Of a DNA stretch of 64,000 nt, positions 52,583 to 58,852 are shown piece after piece. Position numbers and translations under genes: made by a program. Source of the DNA: Curtobacterium sp. MCPF17_052 (GTDB taxonomy: Bacteria; Actinomycetota; Actinomycetes; Actinomycetales; Microbacteriaceae); the NCBI RefSeq assembly GCF_003234085.1, contig NZ_QKSD01000009.1, positions 152,116 through 216,115 on the forward strand, written 5' to 3'. How positions within the stretch are numbered: the first letter of the stretch is position 1; each line of letters begins with the position of its first letter. The notes under the pieces were generated by a model. It saw only the letters and a list, made by a program, of their open reading frames with translations. It was not told the DNA's origin and did no database searches.

Positions 52583-52618
52583 CGGGAGGCGCGGATCCGG
52601 GCCGCCCCGCGCCTCCCG
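52583..52618 (-). terminator. Terminator after the LacI gene
   Basis: A 12-bp stem CGGGAGGCGCGG / CCGCGCCTCCCG with a 12-nt loop, 40 bp past the LacI stop on the minus strand. Confidence 0.7.
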
Positions 52619-52658
52619 TCCGCCGGTCGGTTGTTCGATCGGCCGGTTGGTCAGCCGC

Positions 52659-53681
52659 TCACGCTGACTCGCGCACCACCAGCCGGTGCCGGACCACCCG
52701 CTCCACAGCCGGTCCGGACCGCGGCAGCGACCCGTCGAGCATGCCGAGCGCCAGGTCCACCGCGTGGCGGGCCACCTCGTCGAGGTCGACCGCGAGCGTG
52801 GTGAGGGTCGGCGCGACGAGCGTGCCGAGCGTCAGGCCGTCGATCCCGACCACGCGGACGCGGTCCGGGACCTCGACACCGGCGCGACGGCAGGCGGCGA
52901 GCACCCCGAGCGCCATCACGTCGTTGAACGCGACGACCGCGTCGAGACGGGCGTGCCGCGCGAGTGCTGCGGCGGTGCCCGCGGCACCGGCATCGGCGGA
53001 GGCAGCCTCGGCGTGCAGGTGCTCGGGCAGGTACCCCCGTCGGCGCAGGGCGTCGAGCAGGAGCGCACCGCGGGTGCTCGGCTCGCCCGGTGCCTCGGCG
53101 GAGGGCGGTGCATCGAGGACGAGCGGGTGCTTGACGCCGACCGCCACCAGGTGGTCCGCGAGGCTCTCCACCGCCCCCTCCGGGTCGAGCCGGACGGCAC
53201 CGCGGGCGGGCGGGCCGTGCGGGTCGAGCTCGACGACCGGCACCGAGCCGAGCCGTTCGATCCACTCCCCAGCGCGGGTACCGAGGGAACCGATGACGAC
53301 GTCGGTCTGCGCACCGAGGTCCTGCACCGACCGGTCGGAGTCACCGGCGAGACCGACGTCGGCGAGCATCACGTTCCAGCCGCGCGCGGCCGCCAGCCGG
53401 AGGACCGCGGCGGCGAGTTCCGGCGAGTACGGGTTCCGGAGGTCGTCGACGAGCAGCCCGAGCTGGTGGGTGCCGCCCGACACGAGCCCCCGCCCGAAGC
53501 GGGACGGGCGGTAGTCGAGCTGCTCCGCGGCGGCGAGGACCCGCCCCTTCGTGGCGTCGCTGATCCCCGGCAGGCCGTTCACCGCACGGGTCACGGTCTG
53601 CCGGGACACCCCGGCGGCGGCTGCGACGTCGAGGATCGTCGCGCGGCCGCTGGTGCCGGTCAGCTGCGGAGGTCGAGCCAT
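52659..53681 (-). CDS. LacI family transcriptional regulator, 340 aa
   Basis: N-terminal HTH TILDVAAAAGVSRQTVTRAVNGLPGISDATKGRV (ILDVAAAAGVSRQTVTRAV is the DNA-contacting part) and a hinge LDYRPSRFGRGL. The sugar-binding core has GLLVDDLRNPYSPEL, AFNDVMALGVLAACR and VRVVGIDGLTLG. ATG 53681 overlaps the upstream oxidoreductase gene by 22 bp. It is the natural repressor for the two operators upstream of that gene, which is inference from position and symmetry. Confidence 0.93.
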   Translation of the reverse strand: MARPPQLTGTSGRATILDVAAAAGVSRQTVTRAVNGLPGISDATKGRVLAAAEQLDYRPSRFGRGLVSGGTHQLGLLVDDLRNPYSPELAAAVLRLAAARGWNVMLADVGLAGDSDRSVQDLGAQTDVVIGSLGTRAGEWIERLGSVPVVELDPHGPPARGAVRLDPEGAVESLADHLVAVGVKHPLVLDAPPSAEAPGEPSTRGALLLDALRRRGYLPEHLHAEAASADAGAAGTAAALARHARLDAVVAFNDVMALGVLAACRRAGVEVPDRVRVVGIDGLTLGTLVAPTLTTLAVDLDEVARHAVDLALGMLDGSLPRSGPAVERVVRHRLVVRESA

Positions 53682-55687
53682 GCCACCTGCTCGGGCGTGA
53701 GGTCGACGGTCAGGCCGAGCATCGACGAACGCGCTTCGGCGATGGTCCGCGGGCCGAACAGCGGGAAGGTCGGGAACGGCTGGTGCAGCACGTACGCCAG
53801 GGCGATCGCGGTCGCCGGGACGCCGTACTGCCCCCCGAGTTCCTCGGCGCGGCGGAGGCGCTCGAAGTTCGCGTCCGAGTAGTAGCAGCGGACGAGTTCG
53901 GCGTCGCTCGTGTCGTCCGGACGGGCCCGACCGGTGAAGAAGCCGCGCGCCTGCGAGGACCACGGCAGCAGCGGGATCTGGCGCTCCTCGAGCCAGCGCT
54001 TCGACTCCGGGTCGGTGACGTGCTCGCACCCGGCCCAGGGGACGTCGAGGGCCTCCGCCAGACCGAAGTGGTTGCTGAGCACCTCGAACCCGTGCCTGCC
54101 GTTCGCCGCGGCCCAGGCGTTCGCCTCGTCGAACCGGGCGGGGGTCCAGTTCGACCCGCCGAAGACCCGGATGCGCCCGGCGCGGCGGTGTTCGTCGAGG
54201 ACGTCGACGAACTCCCCCACCGGGATGTCCGGGTTGTCCCGGTGCATCATGTAGACGTCCGCGTAGTCGGTGCCCTGGCGCTCCAGGCTCTCGAGCAGCT
54301 GACGGGTGAGTGACTCCGGGTCGCAGTACGGCGTGTGTGCGCCCTTGGTGATGACGACGACGTCCTCGCGGATGCCGCGGTTGCGGACCCAGGCGCCGAA
54401 GCGGCCCTCGAGCACGCCGCCGCCGTAGACGTACCCGGTGTCGAAGGCGGTCCCGCCCTGCTCCACGAAGTGGTCGAAGATCGCGCTCGCGTGGGCCAGG
54501 TCCGGCTGGTTGTCGACGCCCATCACCAGGCGCGAGACGCGCTTGTCGATGCCGGGCAGCTCGCCGTACGTCATCGGGGCGTCGGGCGCGACGGTGAGCG
54601 GGCGGCCGCTGACCGTGGGGATGTCGGCGGTCTCGGCCTCGAACGGGTAGCGCAGGCCGATCGCGGCGCGCCAGCGGTCGAGGGTGCGGGCGGCGGCCAG
54701 GCTCTCGTCGGTGGTCATCTGCGGCGCGTCGACCCGGCCGGCGCGCAGGGCGTCGATGGTGGCGTCGGCCTCCAGCCCGTAGGGGGCGGCACCGGCGAAG
54801 GACGTCTCGGCAGGTGGGGCGTCGACGGTCCGGACCTCGATGACCGGGTCGCCGCCGATGGTCCACGGGTCGCGGAGCACGATCGTGCCGCGGGTGCCGT
54901 GCACGACGACCGCGTTCGTGTCCTCGACGCGGACGCCGGTCCGGAGGCTCGCGGTGATGCCCGACGCGTACGTCGCGCTGGCGACGGTCCACTCGTCGAC
55001 GCCCGTCGGACCGAGCGTCCCGACGGCGTGCAGCTCGACGGGTTCGGCGACCGCGACCCCGGTCGCGGCCTGCACGACCGCCGCGGTCATGGTGACCGGG
55101 TAGCAGCCGACGTCGAGGATCCCGCCGCCGGCGGTCTCGACGTCGAAGAGCCGGCCGGAGCGCTCCTCGGTGCGGAACGCGAACGACGCGTCGACGTGGG
55201 TGACCGTGCCGACCGTGCCGTCGCGGACCAGGTCGAGGAAGGCCGCGGTCTGCGGGTGGAAGCGGTACATGAACGCCTCGACCAACGGCAGTCCGGCCTG
55301 TCGTGCGGCGTCGACGAGCGCCATCGTCGTGCCGTGGTTCGGTGTGAGCGGCTTCTCGCAGAGCACGGCCTTGCCTGCCCGCAGTGCGGCGAGGACGAGG
55401 GCCGCGTGCCCGGTGTGCACGGTCGCGACGTAGACGGCGTCCACCCGGGGGTCGGCGAGGACGTCGTCGTAGGTGCCCGCCACCACGTCGGCGAACCCGT
55501 GCTCGGCGGCCTCGTCCGCGAAGGCCTGCGCCCGCTCGACCGACGAACTGCCGGCGGCGACGAGTCGGCCGCTGCTCGTCGACAGCTGCGAGAGGAACCG
55601 TCGGGCGATCCCCCCGGGGCCGAGGACCGCCCAGCCGGGGGTCGTGTCGTTCGTGGTGGGCGTGGGGGTCGCGGTCTGCGCTGACAT
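53660..55687 (-). CDS. Fused Gfo/Idh/MocA oxidoreductase and aldo-keto reductase, 675 aa
   Basis: One frame holds two enzymes. Residues 17-355 are a Gfo/Idh/MocA dehydrogenase: WAVLGPGGIARRFLSQL (NAD site), VLCEKPLTPNHGTTMALVD with EKP at 111-113, and DVGCYPVTM. Residues about 372-675 are an aldo-keto reductase: YGELPGIDKRVSRLVMG, FDTGYVYG (Asp416, Tyr421), VVVITKGAH (Lys448), MMHRDNPDIPVGEF (His482), a full tetrad. The linker 355-372 is short. Such enzymes oxidise and reduce sugars or polyols; a two-step sugar conversion is inferred. The start ATG 55687 follows a clear promoter with LacI-type operators. Confidence 0.9.
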   Translation of the reverse strand: MSAQTATPTPTTNDTTPGWAVLGPGGIARRFLSQLSTSSGRLVAAGSSSVERAQAFADEAAEHGFADVVAGTYDDVLADPRVDAVYVATVHTGHAALVLAALRAGKAVLCEKPLTPNHGTTMALVDAARQAGLPLVEAFMYRFHPQTAAFLDLVRDGTVGTVTHVDASFAFRTEERSGRLFDVETAGGGILDVGCYPVTMTAAVVQAATGVAVAEPVELHAVGTLGPTGVDEWTVASATYASGITASLRTGVRVEDTNAVVVHGTRGTIVLRDPWTIGGDPVIEVRTVDAPPAETSFAGAAPYGLEADATIDALRAGRVDAPQMTTDESLAAARTLDRWRAAIGLRYPFEAETADIPTVSGRPLTVAPDAPMTYGELPGIDKRVSRLVMGVDNQPDLAHASAIFDHFVEQGGTAFDTGYVYGGGVLEGRFGAWVRNRGIREDVVVITKGAHTPYCDPESLTRQLLESLERQGTDYADVYMMHRDNPDIPVGEFVDVLDEHRRAGRIRVFGGSNWTPARFDEANAWAAANGRHGFEVLSNHFGLAEALDVPWAGCEHVTDPESKRWLEERQIPLLPWSSQARGFFTGRARPDDTSDAELVRCYYSDANFERLRRAEELGGQYGVPATAIALAYVLHQPFPTFPLFGPRTIAEARSSMLGLTVDLTPEQVAWLDLRS

Positions 55688-55702
55688 GCGGATCCTGTTC
55701 GT

Positions 55703-55716
55703 CGTGAACCTTCACG
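55703..55716. promoter_or_regulatory. LacI-type operator 1
   Basis: CGTGAACCTTCACG differs from operator 2 only at the centre. It lies downstream of the fused gene's -10, close to the expected start of transcription. Confidence 0.75.
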
Positions 55717-55725
55717 GTCGCGGCG

Positions 55726-55731
55726 AGGCTA
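55726..55731 (-). promoter_or_regulatory. -10 TAGCCT of the fused oxidoreductase gene
   Basis: It pairs with TTGTTC at 55749-55754 (minus strand) with 17 bp spacing. Confidence 0.6.
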
Positions 55732-55748
55732 TCCGGTACAGACCCGCG

Positions 55749-55754
55749 GAACAA
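55749..55754 (-). promoter_or_regulatory. -35 TTGTTC of the fused oxidoreductase gene
   Basis: Seventeen bp from the -10 and just inside operator 2, so a repressor there would cover the upstream edge of the promoter. Confidence 0.6.
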
Positions 55755-55758
55755 GGGA

Positions 55759-55774
55759 CCGTGAACGTTCACGG
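55759..55774. promoter_or_regulatory. LacI-type operator 2
   Basis: CCGTGAACGTTCACGG is a perfect 16-bp palindrome with the central CG step usual for LacI proteins. Centre-to-centre distance from operator 1 is 57 bp. It also lies 25 bp before the -10 of the divergent TetR gene. Confidence 0.8.
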
Positions 55775-55798
55775 AGCACACTGCCCCCGGCGTGTCCC

Positions 55799-55804
55799 TA
55801 GACT
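55799..55804 (+). promoter_or_regulatory. -10 TAGACT, leaderless start of the TetR gene
   Basis: TAGACT, CGTGCGC, then the ATG at 55812. Confidence 0.55.
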
Positions 55805-55811
55805 CGTGCGC

Positions 55812-56360
55812 ATGGCCAGTGCTCGCGACCGCGTCCTCGACAGCTTCGTCGCCATCGTGTGCGAGGAGGGCGAACGTCCCGCCACCCTCGACGCCGTCGC
55901 CGCGCGCGCCGGTGTCTCGAAGGGCGGACTGCTCTACCACTTCGGTTCCAAGGCCGCCCTGGTCGAGGGACTGTGCGAACGGCTCGCCGACCTGTCCGCC
56001 CTGGACATCGAACGGATGCGCGCTGCCGAGGACGGCCCGGCCCGCTACTTCGTCGAGAACTGTCAGTTCGTCGGCAGCGAGCTCGACCTCGCCCTGCTCG
56101 CGGCCTCGCGCCTGCAGCAGGCCGGGTACGAAGAGGCCGGCCGGACCCTGGACGAGACCGAGAACGCCTGGCTCGCCACCCTCGTCGACGCGCTGGACGA
56201 CGTCCCCACCGCGCAGGCGGTCAAGCTCCTCGGCGACGGGCTCTACCACGCGGCGTCACTCGGGGCCGCGAGCGACGTCCGTCCCGACCGGGCCTCGGTC
56301 GACATGGCGGCACTGCTCCAGGTCGTCGACCGCCTGATCGCGACGAAACCGGCTGCGTGA
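55812..56360 (+). CDS. TetR family regulator, 182 aa
   Basis: HTH at residues 10-50: RVLDSFVAIVCEEGERPATL and AGVSKGGLLYHFGSKAALVEGL, the TetR fingerprint. The ligand domain contains VENCQFVGSELDLALLAASRL and the TetR_C DUF-like helix. It is divergent from the fused oxidoreductase across 124 bp, where the second LacI operator lies close to its promoter. Its ligand and targets are unknown. Confidence 0.9.
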   Translation: MASARDRVLDSFVAIVCEEGERPATLDAVAARAGVSKGGLLYHFGSKAALVEGLCERLADLSALDIERMRAAEDGPARYFVENCQFVGSELDLALLAASRLQQAGYEEAGRTLDETENAWLATLVDALDDVPTAQAVKLLGDGLYHAASLGAASDVRPDRASVDMAALLQVVDRLIATKPAA

Positions 56361-56382
56361 ACGGTCGCTCCCGGTCCTGGGG

Positions 56383-56388
56383 ATAGAC
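56383..56388 (+). promoter_or_regulatory. -10 TAGACT of the small membrane protein gene
   Basis: TAGACT in GGGATAGACTGG lies about 40 nt before the GTG at 56428; GGAGG sits 7 nt before it. Exact phase of the hexamer is uncertain by one base. Confidence 0.5.
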
Positions 56389-56427
56389 TGGCCGCGATCC
56401 ACCCGCTCGATTCCCGGAGGTACCACC

Positions 56428-56598
56428 GTGGGCCGCGTCCTCGCTGCTGTTTTCTCGATCCTGCTGCTGCTGGTGTCGATGTACCTGTTCGGGTTCGCGT
56501 TCCAGGTCGACTCCGGCCAGGCCTTCGTGTTCATCGCCGGTGTGCTGCTGATGAGCCTCTCCTTCTTCCTGCCGATCCACGTGTTCGGCAAGCGGTAG
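56428..56598 (+). CDS. Small membrane protein, 56 aa
   Basis: Two membrane spans: residues 4-27 (VLAAVFSILLLLVSMYLFGF) and 33-51 (FVFIAGVLLMSLSFFLPIHV), with a short polar turn QVDSGQ and a basic end FGKR. GTG 56428 has CCCGGAGG at 7 nt. I do not recognise a named family. The gene is flanked by its own promoter and a strong terminator, which supports a real transcript. Confidence 0.7.
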   Translation: MGRVLAAVFSILLLLVSMYLFGFAFQVDSGQAFVFIAGVLLMSLSFFLPIHVFGKR

Positions 56599-56612
56599 CC
56601 ACACACCGCCAC

Positions 56613-56656
56613 ACGCAGAACGGCCCCGCACCTGATGGTGTGGGGCCGTTCTGCGT
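56613..56656. terminator. Terminator between the small membrane protein gene and ribH
   Basis: A 20-bp stem from ACGCAGAACGGCCCCGCACC with one G-T pair and loop TGAT. Convergent genes make it usable on both strands. Confidence 0.8.
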
Positions 56657-56692
56657 CGTACCGGTGCACGACGGTGGACGAACGCCGTCCCG

Positions 56693-57172
56693 CTACACGG
56701 AGGCGCGCAGCCCCCGCAGCGTGACGGCCGTGGCGATCGCCGCGTGCGCGGCCTCGGCGCCCTTGTCCTCCTTCGACCCGGGCAGTCCGGCGCGGTCGAT
56801 CCCCTGCTGCTCGTCGTCCAGGGTCAGCACGCCGAAGCCGACGGGCTTGCCGGTGTCGATCGCGACCTTCGTCAGCCCGCTCGTCGCCGCGTCCGAGACG
56901 TACTCGAAGTGCGGGGTCCCGCCGCGGATGATCACGCCGAGGGCGACCGCTGCGTCGAAGCCGGACTCGAGGGCGGCCTTCGCGACCACCGGGAGCTCGA
57001 AGCTACCCGGGACGGGGACGACCTGCGCGGTGGCACCGAGGCGTTCGATCTCGCGCTGCGCCCCTGCGAGCAGTCCGTTCGCGATGACGTCGTGCCACCG
57101 TCCGGCGATGACCGCGACCCGGATGCCGCTGCCGTCGACGAGCTCGCGCTCCGCCGCTCCTGCTCCGCTCAT
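56693..57172 (-). CDS. ribH: 6,7-dimethyl-8-ribityllumazine synthase, 159 aa
   Basis: Condenses dihydroxybutanone phosphate with the ribityl pyrimidine to lumazine. [49 protein letters not shown] and [18 protein letters not shown] are the standard motifs. ATG 57172 overlaps the ribB stop by 4 bp. Confidence 0.96.
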   Translation of the reverse strand: MSGAGAAERELVDGSGIRVAVIAGRWHDVIANGLLAGAQREIERLGATAQVVPVPGSFELPVVAKAALESGFDAAVALGVIIRGGTPHFEYVSDAATSGLTKVAIDTGKPVGFGVLTLDDEQQGIDRAGLPGSKEDKGAEAAHAAIATAVTLRGLRASV

Positions 57173-57864
57173 GCGTGTGTCCCTTCGGTGTGGGCGACGT
57201 CCGTCGCCCGGTCGGCTGCGTCGAGCCAGGCGGCCAACGCGGCGATGGTGATGACGGGCACGCCCTCGCGTGCCCCGAGTCCGACGAGTTCCGGCAGGCG
57301 CATCATGCCGCCGTGCTCGTCGACGATCTCGCAGATCGCCGCCGCGGGCCGGAGTCCGGCGGCGGTGACGAGGTCGATCGCGGCTTCGGTGTGCCCCGCG
57401 CGCTCCCGGACGCCACCCGGGCGTGCCCGCAACGGGACGACGTGTCCCGGTCGGTGCAGGTCCTCGCGGACCGAACCCGGGTCGGCGAGGACCCGGAGCG
57501 TCCGTGCGCGGTCGTGGGCACTGATGCCGGTCGTGACACCGACGGCCGCATCGACCGTGACGGTGTAGGCGGTGCCGCGGACGTCCTCGTTGTGCTGGAC
57601 CATCGGCGGCAGGTCGAGGGCGTCGGCGATCTCGGCGCTGACCGGCGCGCAGATGAACCCGGACGAGTGCGCGACCGTCCACGCGATCCACTCCGGGGTC
57701 GCGAGTTCCGCGGAGAGGACGACGTCGCCCTCGTTCTCGCGGTGCTCGTCGTCGGCCACGATGACCGGACGGCCGGCGGCGATGGCCACGATCGCCTGCT
57801 CGACCGAGGACAGGCCGGGGTCGTCGGCGAGGGTCGGCACGACGGGAGCGGTGTCGGCGACCAT
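57169..57864 (-). CDS. ribB: 3,4-dihydroxy-2-butanone 4-phosphate synthase, 231 aa (stand-alone RibB)
   Basis: Makes the four-carbon precursor of lumazine from ribulose 5-phosphate. [19 protein letters not shown] carries the metal and substrate acids, with His where Asp is usual in [47 protein letters not shown] and [16 protein letters not shown] follow. At 231 residues it lacks the C-terminal GTP cyclohydrolase II domain of RibBA proteins. Stop and ATG share a base with ribE. Confidence 0.94.
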   Translation of the reverse strand: MVADTAPVVPTLADDPGLSSVEQAIVAIAAGRPVIVADDEHRENEGDVVLSAELATPEWIAWTVAHSSGFICAPVSAEIADALDLPPMVQHNEDVRGTAYTVTVDAAVGVTTGISAHDRARTLRVLADPGSVREDLHRPGHVVPLRARPGGVRERAGHTEAAIDLVTAAGLRPAAAICEIVDEHGGMMRLPELVGLGAREGVPVITIAALAAWLDAADRATDVAHTEGTHA

Positions 57865-58529
57865 CAGCGGGCCTCCGCCCCGACCGGAGCACCGGCAGCA
57901 CCGGCAGCACCGGCAGCAGCGTCGAGCCGCAGCATCCGGCGGACGTGCCGGGCCAGGACGTCGGTCTCGATGTTGACGCGGTCCCCCGGCACCCGTGCAC
58001 CGAGCGTCGTGGCGGCCAGGGTCTCCGGGATGAGGCTGACCTCGAACCAGGCGGCGTCCGGTGCGACGGACTCCGGCGACACCGCGCTGACGGTCAGCGA
58101 GACACCGTCGATCGCGATCGAGCCCTTGTCGACCACGAGCGGGCTGAGTTCCGGCGTCAGCGCGAACCGCACCCGCCGCCAGCCGTCCCCGTCGTCGGTG
58201 AGGAGGACGGTCGCGGTGCCGTCGATGTGACCCTGCACGATGTGACCGCCGAGCCGGTCCCCGACCGAGGCCGCACGCTCCAGGTTCACCCGGTCGCCGG
58301 CCCGCAACGACCCGTGCGCGCTCATGTCGAGGGTCTGCTTCATGACGAACGCCGTGAAGGTCTCCGGGCTCTGCTCGACGACGGTCAGGCAGACGCCCGA
58401 GACCGAGATGGAGTCGCCGTGCTGCGCGTCGGAGACGACGAGCGGGCCACGGACGGTGAGCGCGACGGAGTCGCCTCGTTCGTCGACGGCGGTGACGGTG
58501 CCGAGTTCCTCGATGATGCCGGTGAACAC
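57864..58529 (-). CDS. ribE: Riboflavin synthase alpha chain, 221 aa
   Basis: Dismutates two lumazines to riboflavin. It starts [11 protein letters not shown], typical; the paired barrel halves contain [12 protein letters not shown] and [11 protein letters not shown] in the first and [13 protein letters not shown] in the second. The start GTG 58529 has GAGAGGAC upstream. The C-terminus carries AAGAAGAAGA from a 9-bp tandem repeat. First gene after the FMN riboswitch. Confidence 0.94.
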   Translation of the reverse strand: MFTGIIEELGTVTAVDERGDSVALTVRGPLVVSDAQHGDSISVSGVCLTVVEQSPETFTAFVMKQTLDMSAHGSLRAGDRVNLERAASVGDRLGGHIVQGHIDGTATVLLTDDGDGWRRVRFALTPELSPLVVDKGSIAIDGVSLTVSAVSPESVAPDAAWFEVSLIPETLAATTLGARVPGDRVNIETDVLARHVRRMLRLDAAAGAAGAAGAPVGAEAR

Positions 58530-58616
58530 TGGTGTCCTCTCAACGGGACTCCGGGTGCGCGCGACGGTCGTCGGCGGACGGCAGGCGGGATCGCGGAACG
58601 ACCATCACCTTCCGTC

Positions 58617-58748
58617 AGCGCTTCCTCCCGTCCGGACTCTCACCGTCGGTCCTGGGATTGCACCAGGTCAACCCCGCACCGGGCGGACCCGGCGCGGCGC
58701 TCGTGGACTGTCACCACCGGTTCGGACTTGCACCGACCCCGGAGCGCT
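58617..58748 (-). promoter_or_regulatory. FMN riboswitch (RFN element)
   Basis: On the minus strand the element contains the conserved GGGGTCGGTGCAAGTCCGAA and CCGGTGGTGACAGTCC boxes, a central GGTGCAATCCCAGGACCGAC arm and closing GGTGAGAGTCCGGACGGGAGG. AGCGCT pairs close the helix at 58743-58748 and 58617-58622. FMN binding is expected to reduce ribE-ribB-ribH expression; about 87 nt of expression platform separate it from ribE. Confidence 0.93.
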
Positions 58749-58852
58749 TGCGTGTCACCGACGATACCCCAGCACCCCGACCGTCGTGGGCGGATGGTCC
58801 GCCGGGCGTCACGCGGCGTCTCGGGGGTGCACCGGGCCTCCCGTCCGGCGGC

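Noticed and set aside
53682..56249. Long upstream extension of the LacI reading frame
   Set aside because: The extra codons are an out-of-frame reading of the fused oxidoreductase and TetR genes; the LacI HTH begins just after ATG 53681.
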